Assembly (NCBI GenBank): GCA_027604685.1
Contig: JADHYX010000009.1
Span: 54,752 to 118,751, forward strand
Direction: 5' to 3'
DNA length: 64,000 nucleotides
DNA from: Lobulomyces angularis
Lineage: Eukaryota; Chytridiomycota; Chytridiomycetes; Lobulomycetales; Lobulomycetaceae
The notes below the pieces were generated by a model that was given only the letters and a program-made list of their open reading frames with translations, did no database searches and had not been told where the DNA came from. This document shows, piece by piece, positions 21,801 through 37,471 of the stretch (its first letter is position 1; every line of letters begins with the position of its first letter). Both the position numbers and the translations under genes were made by a program.

Positions 21801-24661
21801 AATTGAAAAAGATAACTTTTTTAAATTAAAAGAAGGAAATGAGAGCGACGGTTATAAAAAGTTGAGATTTTTTGAAGAGGAGGAAAGTAGATTAAAGGAT
21901 TATGAATCTAAGATAAACAATTTTTATGAAGAAGTTAACTTGAAGGATTTTAAATTAAAAAAAACCTTGGAAGAGGTAGATAAAAAGCAAGTAGTCTTGG
22001 AGAAGGAAAGAACAGAAATTGAAAAGTTGCGCTTAGAATCAGTCGCATTGAAAAAAGCAGTTGAACTTGAATCTAAAGAATTTCAAAATAGATTAACTTT
22101 GTTAGAAGAGCAAGAAAACGTGTTTAAAAAAAATCAGTCTAAATTCGAGAAGGATTGTAAATCAAAAGAAGACTCTTTTGAAAAAAAGAATGCAAACTTA
22201 ATGGAAGAAATAACTATGCTGGAGGAAGTTCGAGAAAAAACTTTGAATGATAGAAACTTGGTGGAAAAAGAAAAAAAAGAGCTTCATTCCAGAGAATCTG
22301 CATTAAAAAAGCTATCTAGCGAACTAGAAAAAAATAATGAATTACTAAACAAAGAAAAAGCTGAATTGCAAAAAAATTCTTTAAAACTTGAAGAAGATTT
22401 CAAAAATTTTAAACTTCATTATGATAACTTTTTAAAAGAAAGGGACAGTTTTCAAGATGAAAAAAATAGAGTATTAGAGCTACAAAAAAGCTTATTAGAT
22501 GAAGCTAAAGTTTACAAAGATTTAAAAGCTTCTTTTGAAAAAGACAAAGCTATTTTGTTAGAAAAAGAATCAGCTTCTCAAAGAATTTCTCAGCAATTAA
22601 TTGATGACAAATCCAGTGAAGCAGCCAAACTTTCATCCTTTCAAAAAAAACTAGATCAAGAAAAAAGGTTAATTGAATTTGAACGAATTTCGTTGAATGA
22701 AAAAGAAGAAAAACAAAAGGAAATGTTAAAAAATATTGAAGCAAAGGAATTAGAAGTAAAAGAGGAACAGCACAAGATGGTGAAGGTTCACGAAAATCTT
22801 CAAATTACCTCGGAAAATCTTAATAAAAAGGAGTCCCATTTAAAAAATTTAATGCAAGAATATGAATCTAAGAATTCAAAATTGAATAAAATTTTAAATG
22901 ATAATAGTAAGCTAAAAATTGAATTAGAAAAAGAAAAATTAAGTTTGAACACAAGAGAAAATCAATTAAAGGATGAGAAGCTTAAAATTGAGAATGAAAA
23001 AAATTCTATTTTGAATAGTTTAAAACAAACACAAAAATTGGTTGGCGAAAAATTTCAAACTTTAGAGGAAGAAAAAGAAAGAATTAATTTGGTAAAGGAA
23101 AATTTAGAGCAAGACAAAAAAAAATTGAAATTTGAACAAGATGAAATGCAGTTAAGTAAATTGGAGTTGGAAAACCAAAGTTGTAAATTACATGAACAAT
23201 TCACTTGGATTGAAAAGGAAAAAGGAGCCATTAATGAATTAAGAATGAAATTGGACCAAGATAGAATTGATTTCGAAAGAAGTAAATTAGAATCCGGAGG
23301 AAAGATAACAAAAAAGAAAGCTGAAAAAGTAACAGGTGAAGCGGATTCGGTATCAAGTATTCTTGAGGAAATAAATGCAGAGTCCATTTTTAAAAGTTCT
23401 GCTAATACTAAACCCGCGTCATCCCCTTCATCGAGTATTAATAAGGGCGATGCATTAGTTAATAGAAATTACGAAACAGAGTTAAACTATTTTAAAGAAA
23501 GAATTATGAATTTGGAAAGTAGTAATAGAATTTTTCAAGAAAAAATTGTAACCCTAAATGATAAACTTGCTTCACAAAAAGCTGAAGAAAACATCACCAA
23601 AAATATTACTCCAACTTCAGAAGAAGAAAAAATAAAAAAGTTGTTGGAAGATTTTAATAATGGTGAATTTTTTTTATTTTAATTTTAGCCAAAAAAAAAT
23701 AATTTTTAATATTATAATCTTTTAGATGAAGCAGTGAAAGATGAAAGCACAGAGACCGATAAGTTGTTAAAGGTAATACTAGCACTAACCAGGTAAAAAA
23801 CTAGGATTTTAACAATGAATAAAATTTATAATGTTAATTTTTTTTTTAGTAAAAACCAGACTTTAAATAAAAAGGTAGAACATTTACAAGCTTATGAAAA
23901 TCCGAGACAATTATCTTCGCATAATAGTTATTCATCTTTACCTTATTCTCCAGTTGAAAGTTCTGCGCAAAGTAATTGGAAGTTTGAATCGGAGCAACGA
24001 CATAGAAGAGTGTATCAAAATAATTTGAAAATTAAAGCTGCGCAAGAGGAGTATGACAGTAGCCAACGATATGATAGACCTTTGTCAAGGTTAAGTTTAT
24101 CTGAAAGACGATTGGAAGATTCAAGAAAAAGTTTATCCAACAGCAATACTGATTACAAATTGATGTCACCAAAAGTAAGAGAAAATTTTGGAAATACAGC
24201 TCAACCTACAAGTTTAAGTCAAAGAAGAATAGATTTAGAAAAGAGAAATAGTAAAGTGCTATCTGGGTTTGATTACAGAACTATGAATCGAAACCAGGAA
24301 AGCTCCAGTTCCCTTTATAGTCAAAATCAAAACAGTTCTAATTATAACCAACAGCAACCAGAGATGGAACGAAGAAACAGCTTTACTTCGCAACATTCGA
24401 TTAGAAGTGAATATAATCCAAGAAATAACTATACTGGAAGTAGGTATTCTACCAGTGGAAATACAAAAAAAAGATTAAGTAGAGGAGAAAGTATTGTTAG
24501 TACTGGAAACAGTGAAAACCTGAAAAATTTTTTTGATCAAAACGATGTTGATGCATTCAGTGAAACTACAAAAAAGGTATAAATCTTATTAGACCTTTTT
24601 TTTTTTTGTTAACAAATTGTAAATTTTTTTTTGTTAGATCTTGTTTGGTGACGAAAATTAA
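18863..24661 (+). CDS. Golgin-like giant coiled-coil protein
   Basis: About ten exons, roughly 1,700 residues. The N-terminal segment EADLEKERLLKVARKKLLKF, then QKKK, resembles the basic helix at the start of GM130/golgin-A proteins (KLAAAKKKLKEFQ-type), which binds p115 or importin. Then come some 700 residues of Ser/Pro/Asn-rich, probably disordered sequence with many SP and TP sites (SKSPSPKK, SPKTPLSPLKSRNSP), consistent with kinase targets. From about 21,320 to 23,650 the protein is an almost unbroken coiled coil of about 750 residues rich in E, K and L. The C-terminal exon (23,851-24,576) is again disordered and basic, with RRxS-type phosphosites. This architecture suggests a tether at the Golgi or cell cortex; orthology to a named golgin is inference. 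The last exon encodes only ILFGDEN. Confidence 0.75.
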
Positions 24662-24967
24662 CTTTCCAGTTCAAAACTTTGGCTATATATTTTTTTCAAT
24701 TTTTTTTTTTTTTTAATTTCAATTTTAATTATATAGATTTTTTTTTATTAAAATATGCTACATATTTTTTTTGTTTTTTAAAATACCATAGCATATATTG
24801 TAAATGTAAGAAATATTTTAAAAATGAGCATTACCTCCAAATTGCAATATGCAATCTCTACCAAAGAAACAAAATATATAGAAGACTATTGAAAATTAAA
24901 ATGGATTGACAAAATTATAAAATATAAAGTGTATATTAATAAATAACCCTATATTTCGAATGGTTGA
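24662..24967. other. Intergenic region
   Basis: About 305 bp of T- and A-rich sequence, probably the 3' end of the golgin-like gene plus upstream sequence of the second tRNA. No gene seen. The upstream flank of copies 1 and 3 is not present here. Confidence 0.4.
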
Positions 24968-25500
24968 GGTTTAGTGGTCTAGTGGTACGATGCTCGCTTA
25001 GGGTGCGAGAGGTCCGGGGTTCAATTCCCCGCTAAGCCCTGGAGATTTAATTCTTCCCTCTTTTTTTCTTTTTTTTCTCTGTATATTTATTTAAACTGAG
25101 AATTAATTTATCCCTTTTTACTACTAATTTCTATATTTTTGCAGGGAGAAGGGAGAATTAATTCTTCCCTCTTTTACTATATATTTAAAAGAGAATTAAT
25201 TTATCCCTCTTTTTACTACAAATTTCTAGAAATAGAATTCTCACTTTAGTTTCTACTGATAATATATTTTTTCCCCTTCAACTTTTTTTTTAAAAATGAG
25301 TTAAAATGTTGTTTGAAAATTAATAATTTTTATTGTAATTAAACAACTACTATTTATTTTATTGCTTTATTGTTAATCTTCGTTATCACTTTTTTTTTAT
25401 TTTTTTATAAAAGTATCCTATGTTGCATTAAAGTGAAAAATAATATTTTTTTTTTTTGTAAGTCAAGTTAATATCAAGTACTATTTTTTTTTTACTGTAA
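24960..25500 (+). repeat. Dispersed repeat carrying tRNA-Pro, copy 2
   Basis: Shares with copies 1 and 3 the tRNA and about 460 bp downstream of it (CCTGGAGATTTAATTCTTC, GAGAATTAATTTATCCC, TTTCTAGAAATAGAATTCTC, ATAAAAGTATCCT, TTGCATTAAAGTGAAAA). Within this copy a GAATTAATTTATCCCT / GAATTAATTCTTCCCT block is repeated two to three times. Its 5' edge coincides closely with the tRNA 5' end, because the upstream flank of the other two copies is missing. Confidence 0.75.
24968..25039 (+). tRNA. tRNA-Pro (anticodon AGG, presumably IGG after editing)
   Basis: 72 nt, no intron. The acceptor stem GGTTTAG pairs with CTAAGCC (one G-U at 3-70), with discriminator C. The anticodon arm is CTCGC-TTAGGGT-GCGAG, so positions 34-36 are AGG. 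It differs from the UGG copies at six positions, one of them anticodon base 34. All stems still pair. B box GGTTCAATTCC is intact. Confidence 0.95.
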
Positions 25501-26261
25501 TAAATGCAACTTAAACTTTTTAAAGAAACCAGTTTTTGGAGAGAAAAAGATGGAGTCAATGATTTTAAGTTACGAATGGTAATAATTCCTAAGTCACTGT
25601 TGAATTGCTTGTATTGAATATATAGTTAAAGATTTCCTACAATTTGAAACTGCGTTTTTCAAAAATTGTATTGTACACTTAAAGTAATGGTAATAACATT
25701 TTTTCTTGGTTATTAAATTGCTGTTTTCCTATAACTAAAGGAAATTAAAAATTTTAGTTTTAGCTCCTTTTACTTATGTTAAATACAAAAAACTTTCTTT
25801 GATGACTGATATGGAATATCATAACAGTTTAAATTACTCACCACAAATTAGACAATCTAAATCTATATAAGAGTAAAGTTGAAATAGATTTTAAAATATT
25901 ATAAATTTTGACTTTTAATTAATTTCAAAACAGTTTAAAAATAGTAAAATTCTACTTCATAAATCTTCAGTTCATTTGTAGACCTGTTTGAACAACATTA
26001 CGCAAGTTAAGCAAAAAAAAATTTAAACTTTTTGCATTTCATACAATCTTTTAAACAAAAACTAGGCTCTCTAAAATTTCCTATTTTTTTGTTATTTTCT
26101 TTTTTTTTACTTAGATTTTTTTTTTTTTTAAAAATGATGATTGGTTAAAAAAAATATTTACTTCATAAAAAAAAAAAAAATGATATTGCAACTATTAATT
26201 AATAATTTGAATAAAAAACTATTTGGTTTAAACAGCAAACTATACAACAAAAGAAAGACTG
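25040..26261. other. Intergenic region with repeat flank and an inverted repeat copy
   Basis: 25,040-25,500 is repeat flank (copy 2). 25,678-25,801 matches 63,784-63,909 in reverse orientation. The remainder is AT-rich with long T-runs near 26,100-26,130 and no recognisable gene. Confidence 0.45.
25678..25801 (+). repeat. Inverted dispersed repeat, partner of 63,784-63,909
   Basis: About 125 bp. Shared blocks include CTTAAAGTAATGG, TATTAAATTGCTGTTTT, AAATTAAAAATTTTAGTTTT and TTTTACTTATGTTAAATACA, read as the reverse complement at the other site. Roughly 85% identical by eye. Confidence 0.7.
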
Positions 26262-27331
26262 ATGGGATGTGGAACTTCAAAAGTAGAATCAACAGTTCAA
26301 GATACAAAAAAAAAAAATGAAATGAAAGAATTGGTTGAGAAACAAAATCAAAAAAATAAATTAGCAAAAAAAGAAATTTTGGATAATCCGATAAAAGCAA
26401 AAAGCACTGAAAAACAACACATAATTAAAAAGGAACTTAGTTTAGATTCTTTGCAAGAAATAAACAATGTCAAATTAAAGATAACTAATAATAAATCTTC
26501 AGTGAATTTAAACAATAAACAAAGTACTGCTAATTTATTAAACAAAGAAACTCATGCAAACAATGAATCCAACAGAAGAAAAAGTAGTGGAAGCAATAGT
26601 GTCTTAAATATGAAAAGAAAAAGCGTAAGTCATGGAAATACTTACAGTCATGGAAATAGCAAACGGGAAAGTTTTAGTAATAGTTATAGCGGCAGTAATA
26701 GTGAGTTTAACAATAGTAATAGCTGCTCCTCAAAACTTGTCTCTTTAAGTGTTCCAGTGTTATGCTTTATTGGACATGATGGGTATATTTTTAGGAAAAA
26801 AAAAAAGAAAATATTAAACAAAAATATAGAGTTGACATAGAAAATGAAAATCTAGTGTACCACTTAGGAAATATATCAGATCTAAAGGAAGTAATTGTAA
26901 AAAAAAGAGATAGTCTAATACCTGGTGAAATTACACAAAGTGAAATGAGAATGTTTAAAAGCAGTAGCAACAACATTGAATTAGATGATTTGAAAGAAGA
27001 TAATGAAGTCGAGCAGCTACAGGAGGATTTAGCGGCTGTTGTGTTGGAAAGTGGAGGGGAATGTGTAAATGGAGAGAATTGCATTTCAGAGAGCGACAAT
27101 TTGATCGAAGCACAAGAGATGGTAGATAATATAGATAAAGCAACAGTAGCCAGTGAGACTGAATTAACAAATACAGAGAAAGACAGTGAAGACAGCAAAG
27201 AATTGGTTAGTAGCACGGTGAAGGATGAGACAGTCACCCTAGAAGACAATAAAGAGACACTACAACACGTTTCTTGTGAAATAATAAAGGAAAATGTGGA
27301 TGATTTAGTTCCAGCGCCAGAGAAAGAATGA
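26262..27331 (+). CDS. Predicted N-myristoylated/palmitoylated low-complexity protein
   Basis: Two exons, about 340 residues. Not a recognised family. The N-terminus MGCGTSK is a textbook dual-acylation signal: Gly2 for myristoyl, Cys3 for palmitoyl and a Ser at position 6. It should sit on the plasma membrane or another membrane. The first 160 residues are basic and rich in Lys, Asn and Ser, with RRKSS and KRKS sites that fit PKA or PKC and repeated HGN and SGSNS motifs. A short hydrophobic stretch (LVSLSVPVLCFIG) spans the intron. The second exon is strongly acidic (EDNEVEQLQEDLAAVV, ETELTNTEKDSEDSKEL) with two cysteines. The basic-then-acidic layout suggests an adaptor or scaffold; that is inference. 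Confidence 0.7.
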
Positions 27332-27442
27332 GATAGCTGAAACAAAAAAAAAAAAATTAAAATAGTGTAAAAAAAAAAAAAAAAAAGAATTTGATGGTAG
27401 AAAAAAAAAAAAATTTTAGTACATATTTAGTAATTATTTTTT

Positions 27443-27953
27443 TTAATTTTTATTTTTTCTTAAATTCAGATATTCATTTACAATAACTTCATTTTTTGAT
27501 AAATAATTTTGAATAAAATAATACACATCTTTATTGTGGTATCGCAAACTGGTAGCAGGATGAGTATAATGCGCTTCCAAACCTTTAAAAAAAAACTTTA
27601 AATCAGTTATTACGTTGGAATTTTTTACCAGTTACATCACAAAATTTCCTTGGAGGTAACAACTGTGGAGGAGCATCACAGTTCCAATCTATTAGTAAAA
27701 TAAAATTATATTAAAATAAAAATTATATTAAAAAAGTCTTACTTGTTATCTTTTCATTTAACTTCAAAGCTTTAAATTTTTCTTGTTTTAAAGCTGATGC
27801 TTTAAAAGATTTGATGACCTTTTTAGTTTTGGAATTTTTAAACTTTGGAGACCTTATATCGGAAGGTGAGGGATTTATCAGAGGATTTTTCAGTAGATCC
27901 GCAGAATTTATTATTTTAACAACATTGAAACATCCATTTTCCTCTGCATTCAT
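27443..27953 (-). CDS. Ies6/INO80C-like protein with YL1 C-terminal domain
   Basis: Three exons, about 140 residues. The N-terminal half is basic and Ser/Lys-rich (SPKFKNSKTKKVIKSFKASA). The C-terminal half is a YL1_C domain: DAPPQLLPPRKFCDVTG, then GLEAHYTHPATSLRYHNKDV and YYFIQNYL. The family signature is APPSLLPPKKYCDITGLPA...DPKTGLRYHN. Small proteins of this form are Ies6 / INO80C, subunits of the INO80 chromatin remodeller; larger YL1/Vps72/Swc2 proteins carry the same domain, but this protein is far too short for those. The short introns fall in the linker and directly after the CDVTG motif. Confidence 0.85.
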
Positions 27954-28319
27954 AAATTATAAATTTTTTCGTTAAAATTCAAAGTTGTTGAAATATTTTT
28001 CATACACAACTATATAACTATTATGAAATCCAACCCAAGGCTGATTAAATTAAAGAATTTAAAACCTCCAGGCTAAACACTTATTGATGTTGTCTAAACC
28101 TGTTATGGAATTTGATTTCTAGTCCCGTTCTTTCCATGTTCCTTTCAGAATAAATAATTGAAGATTTCTGAAACTATAGTTAATACTTATTAGATTAGTG
28201 ACTATATTCATTTCCATTTACAAAAAAAAAAAAACAGAAAAATAAAACATTATGTTACAGCTTTCTTTATTAGTAGTGGCAGAAAATTTAGCTACGAAAT
28301 CTAAATATTAAATTCCCGA
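27954..28319. other. Intergenic region
   Basis: About 365 bp between two minus-strand genes. It should contain the promoter of the Ies6-like gene and the 3' end of the sterol-transporter gene. No other feature seen. Confidence 0.4.
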
Positions 28320-31300
28320 CTAAATTATAAAAAAATTATAAAAACTAAAAATTATAATGTTGCATATCAAAACCCCAACAAAAACGCAAAAAAAAATTGT
28401 AAACGCGTTTTCGAAAAATAAGTCTTTGATAATTGCTTTTATTTGGTTTTTATCAACCTTACATTCATGTTTAATATCTACCCTTGACTTTACCGTCGGC
28501 GCTGCTTCATTTTCTACTACTAATGTTTCAGCAACAACATTTTTTATGGTTTGATTTTCTTGGTAGTTGCCTATACTGTTTAAAGGATGACTATTACTGT
28601 TTTTCAATTCGTCTTTCAGATATGTTTTCCAATTTTCTAATTCTGAGATCAGTGCGCCAAAATATTCCTTCATTCCCTCTAATTCCAAGATTTCAATAAA
28701 TAAAGGCTATTAAAAATTACCTGGAACTGCCCTTTCAATTGCCATTTTTATCCAGGAACTTTTAACGAATTCAACTTCACAGCACACACGAAATCTAACT
28801 ATACCTTCTCCTTTTTCTGTAACGCACACACGACTGTTTGTAAAGAAGGAGGTTCCAGAAGGTACATCTATTTACATAATAAAACTTAATTTCAACTCCT
28901 AACTTACCTGGAGTTTGCGAAGAAGATTTGATACAGAAATGCCTAATTTCGCCATCATCTGTAAATTTGTTTACTAGCGTCTCCTTTGTGCTTAATCTAG
29001 TTGATTTTGGTCCCATGGGGTTATTCTATAATAGAAAATCAAGTAAATAACCAGAAAAATTTATTACATACCAATGCTGCAATATACTGAAAAGTTCTAA
29101 ATTCTCCCTCTTTAACAGAATGTATGGTATCTCGAGATTCCGCTAAAATATCATCTTCTTTTGACCTCCAATTCTGTGCCACAATGTCTGTCAAGAGTTA
29201 ATAATTAAAAAAATTTAATTTTTTGTTAATAAGAGCCTAACCTTTACATTTTCTACTCTCTAATAAAAACTTTTTAAATTTTGAGTTACTTTTATTAATG
29301 GAAGAGTCCGAAAAGAGAAGATAGAAAATATGACTTAAAAAAGTATTGGATATTTCTTTATCAACAACTAGTGTCATTTTGGAGATATCACATTTACATT
29401 CAACAAAAGTTTTTTTCTTTTTTTCATGGATAGGAGTTTTTTTATCGGATAAAGCTTTGGTAATATCGACATTGACTGCACTATCCTTCAATTTTATGTC
29501 ATTTGCATCCACATCATCATACATATTCAAGTTCTTCATTAATTCTTTCGGTTGATGAGGTTTGTTGTATATGTTGAAATTCTTTCTATCTGGGCTAATG
29601 CTCAATTGCTGAACAAGTATATGTTGACTTATTCGATTAATTGTACTATTATCGCCATCAGCGGAGTGAATTTTACCTTTATTTTCAGAAGTGTTTACGA
29701 TATCCTGTAAACCACGTTGCGCATGAGGTCTTAAAATATCTAATTGGTTGCTTGACAACGCATTAGTAACATTAGATGTAGCATTAATATCGTTAGTGGA
29801 ATTTAAGGAAAAAGTAACATTCGAATTATTTGAAGCTGCTGTAACCACAGAAATTTCATTGTTAGTAACAGAATTAGAAGTTTTTGAATAGTTCAAGTTT
29901 TCTGTAATTTTTGTAGCTTCCGAAGCGGAAAGAATTGATGAAAGTATGTTATTTACTTTTGCTGGTGAAGAAAGTGATGTACTGGAAAATGATATATTGG
30001 TCTCAGTTGTAGTTGGTGCTAGCGGGGACGTTTTGCTCAATGCCAGATTTAACTTTTGATTAGATTTGATTGATTTAAGATCCACTGAGTCTAAGTCCTT
30101 AGCATTTCCAACTGGTAACAGTACATCTCCAATTTGCTGCTCTGCCATAAGATCATCTAGCTTTTTTTCGGAGGAGAAAATATTATTAGTTCCATCCACC
30201 ATCTTTTTTATGGTTGAAGAAAACCAATCATCTTTTGAGATTAAGTTTAAATCAGATTTGTTATCTATAGGTTTGGGTATCTTAGTTTCTTCCAACATTT
30301 CAATTGATTTCTTTGTCGATGCAGCAGAATTAAGAGATTCCGCCTTTAAAGTTGATTCCGTCCCAGAGGATTTTGGAGAAGACAGTACATGACTATCGTC
30401 ATCCTTATCCGGGTTAGTTTTGATTTCAAGGTTTGATGGTAACAGCGCGCTGGAAAAGTCTTTTTTTTTCCCGACATCATAGTTATTGCATGCTTCAGTG
30501 TCTACTAAATTTAAATCAATAATATTGTCCAATAATTCGTTGTTGTCTAAAACTCCGTTTGAAATTATACTATCAAACTCATAAGAGTCATATTTTTGTA
30601 CACGATCATCATTAATAAGAATAATGCTGTCTTCAGAGTCAATGTCACTTTGAGATCCAACAAAAGATGATCCTTCTCGCTGAAAAGTACTTAATTTAAT
30701 TGCCTAAAATAACAATAAATTATATTTCTTAAAAATTTTTACGTTATTCCTGCGTTGTGTCCAAACTTTGTGTATTATGTCATAGGAAGCATCCCTTTGC
30801 AAAAATGATGCAAAAAAATACTTGAAATAGTAGTGTAAGAAATTTTTTAAAAAAAAAAATTAAACCTTTGTGCTATTTGTTTCAAATTCAATAGAATTAG
30901 GTATCAACGAGGCAACGTAGCGTTTTTCAATTGAAACCACATCAGATAAAGGAATAGTAACCTTTAATTACGAATTTAAAAGAAATTAAAATATCTTAAA
31001 TGTTGGTAGATACATTCTGAATCCAGCCAAAAATATTTGAATAGAAATGAACAGAGGTATTAGAAAGATACTAATCTTTTAAGTTAAAAAAACCATAAAT
31101 CTTTAATTGTTACCATTCTTCCTTGCATCAAAAAATCCTTTTGTAAGGCACACGCAAAGTCTAAATAACAAAAATAGTAAGATGTATGAAGAAAGTGGCA
31201 ATATAAATAGCTGTTATATTGCTGCCTTGACTGTTATTAAGCATTTCATGTTGTAGTTGAAGTCATACCTTCTACCAATAGTTCCTCCTTCGGTAATTCC

Positions 31301-32006
31301 TTAAATAATTCATGAAAATCTTGATTTCTTTTATTGTCTGCAAACTTTGTGTTTTCCTGAGGTGCAGTAACGTCTTCATTTGATAATGCTTTGATAGCAG
31401 TTTTGAGGTCCACTTCGGTAGGAGTTGATGACACAGTGGAATTGATATTGGAATCAAGTCTTAAAATGGAATTATAATTAACACTTGGCTTGCGTCTAGA
31501 ATTTCCCCGTTCCGAGGGGCTACTCTCAACTAATCTATCTAAATTTTCTTTAACTTTAATTATTTAACTATCCATTAGCTTACCTGCGTTATTTGTTAAA
31601 TTTTCTTTAGAATTAACATCTAGGTCTACTTAGGTAATGTAAAATAAAAAAAAAAGGTATTTTTAATTAAATCTCTACAGTTTTCACATATCTTACTTAA
31701 TGAATCATTTTGAATAATACTAATTTGTTCGAAAGGGACATTGCTATTTTTCTCGAGCGATGTATTCTCTATTTCCAGATTGTTATTAATCTTGGCATTT
31801 TCAGAATCATTTGTAGCAGTGCTGCTTTCTTCCGATATATTATAATTACCCGATAAAGCTGGATAAAAAAAAGAATTTTTTTCTGCAGTTAATTCGTTTA
31901 AATTGCAGTTTTGCTCTTCAAATTGCATTAAATTAAATTTTATTAAAAAAAAAAATTTTTGGAATGCCAAGTTGCTTTGGGAGAAACGTTCTACAAGCTC
32001 GAACAA
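28320..32006 (-). CDS. Lam/Ysp/GRAMD1-type sterol transport protein (GRAM + VASt + TM)
   Basis: Membrane-contact-site protein that moves sterol between the plasma membrane and ER. Many exons, around 1,000 residues. The N-terminal part is disordered. The GRAM domain runs from NQDFHELFKELPKEELLVE through DFACALQKDFLMQGRM, HFYSNIFGWIQN, VTIPLSDVVSIEKRY and IPNSIEFETNSTK to YFFASFLQRDASYDIIHKVW. After a long Ser/Asn-rich linker comes the VASt (StART-like) domain: FRTFQYIAALNNPMGPKSTR, HFCIKSSSQTP and VPSGTSFFTNSRVCVTEKGEG, then FVKSSWIKMAIERA. A single C-terminal membrane anchor (FTIFFCVFVGVLICNIIIF) sits near 28,360. Yeast Lam1-6 and animal Aster/GRAMD1 share this order. One VASt domain is present, as in Lam5/6 and Aster. 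The exact start is uncertain (first ATG of the 5' exon used). Divergent from PKC. Confidence 0.92.
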
Positions 32007-32876
32007 ACTAACATCGTATTTAAACTACAATATAGGTCTGCCAGTAATTGCGATTTTTTTTTCTATTGAATTCAAATAAATTCAAATGCAGAAAGTGTTT
32101 TAATGTCATTTTTTTAAACAAAGCCGAAACCAGTTAAACTTAATTCATGCACTAAACTTATCAAATTAAAACTTGTTTTTTTAATCTTTTTAGTTTCAGT
32201 ATTTAAAAATTATCTTTTGAAGACGCGGAGTTATAAACATTAAAAATTAAACTTTTCTCTTTGACTTGAGTAAATTAATTTGATTAACTTAGAGGGTATG
32301 ATCTAAGTGTTCCCGGTAATGTTTAAAGAATTAACTGAAACTCAAATGCAACATTTTCGTTTCTAGTCAACAGGGACTTAAATTCTAAGTATAATTTTAA
32401 AGACCCTTCTTTATTTAAATTTATTTGGAATTCAACTCATATATACAAATAATTATATTTTATTTTTCATTTACCCACACAGTCGCAAAATTTTACTGGA
32501 GTTTCGTTTAATTTTGCAGGGGAAAACCAAAAGAATATACTAATTATAATAACTGTAATTCTTTCGATATCCAAATTAGTAACTTTATCAATACAATATA
32601 TTCGTTAAAAGGTTATTCAATGAATTTCCTAAATTCTGTTGTAAGTAATAAGAAGTTACGGGAATTGTGAGAATGCTCTTATTTTCTACCTCTTGAGATT
32701 CCATTTTCTAAACCTATTGAACAATTGAAAGACAATAAAGCAAAGTTGAAGTCACAGCCAAAATGCATTGTACTACAATTTTGTAAATTTGAAAGTAGAT
32801 TCAAAATTGATAGATAGATTCCATATCTTCTTTCATACTATCTAAAACTATCAAATACTTTAAATCCTTCTCAATT
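32007..32876. other. Divergent intergenic region Lam-like / Pkc1
   Basis: About 870 bp between divergent starts. A short ATG frame at 32,621 followed by GTAAGTAATAAG could be part of a PKC 5'-UTR exon. No RNA gene or repeat is recognised. Confidence 0.4.
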
Positions 32877-37122
<4,246 letters not shown>

Positions 37123-37471
37123 TTTATGTATTTTTTCCATTTGCCAACATTTTGTTTAGATTTCAAAAACAAAAATAATTTTTCATTATTTTAGAGGAAT
37201 TGTAGCTTAGTTTTTATTTGATGTTTGATTTTTTATTTTATTTCTATTATAGACTGTAGTTGTTATAGGTTCACTTGACTTATTTTTTTTAAAAAAAATA
37301 ATAAAAAAACATTTTTTTATCAGCAAAAATTTTTGAATAAAATATATTATCATGGTTTTAGTTTTATAAGAAAATATTAAGATAAAACATCTAAATTTAA
37401 AAGTTAAATTTATATTATGTAGGATATATTAATTTAAATAAATAAGAAAAATGCCCCTGTATGATACTTGA
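37123..37471. other. Intergenic region between convergent genes
   Basis: About 350 bp holding the 3' ends of Pkc1 and the ABCC gene; A- and T-rich, with no other gene. Confidence 0.4.

Noticed and set aside
22550..23387. Minus-strand frames in the coiled-coil gene
   Set aside because: Reverse complement of Glu/Lys-rich coding sequence gives long Phe/Leu/Ser frames; the plus strand is clearly coding.
24968..25039. tRNA copy 2 as a pseudogene
   Set aside because: All stems pair, A and B boxes and discriminator are intact, and the anticodon is a valid Pro anticodon.
17300..25500. A transposase or reverse transcriptase for the tRNA-Pro repeat
   Set aside because: No frame in or beside any of the three copies shows transposase, integrase or RT motifs.
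26791..27345. 184-codon minus-strand Ser/Leu-rich frame
   Set aside because: Antisense to the acidic exon of the MGCG protein; composition is that of a shadow frame.
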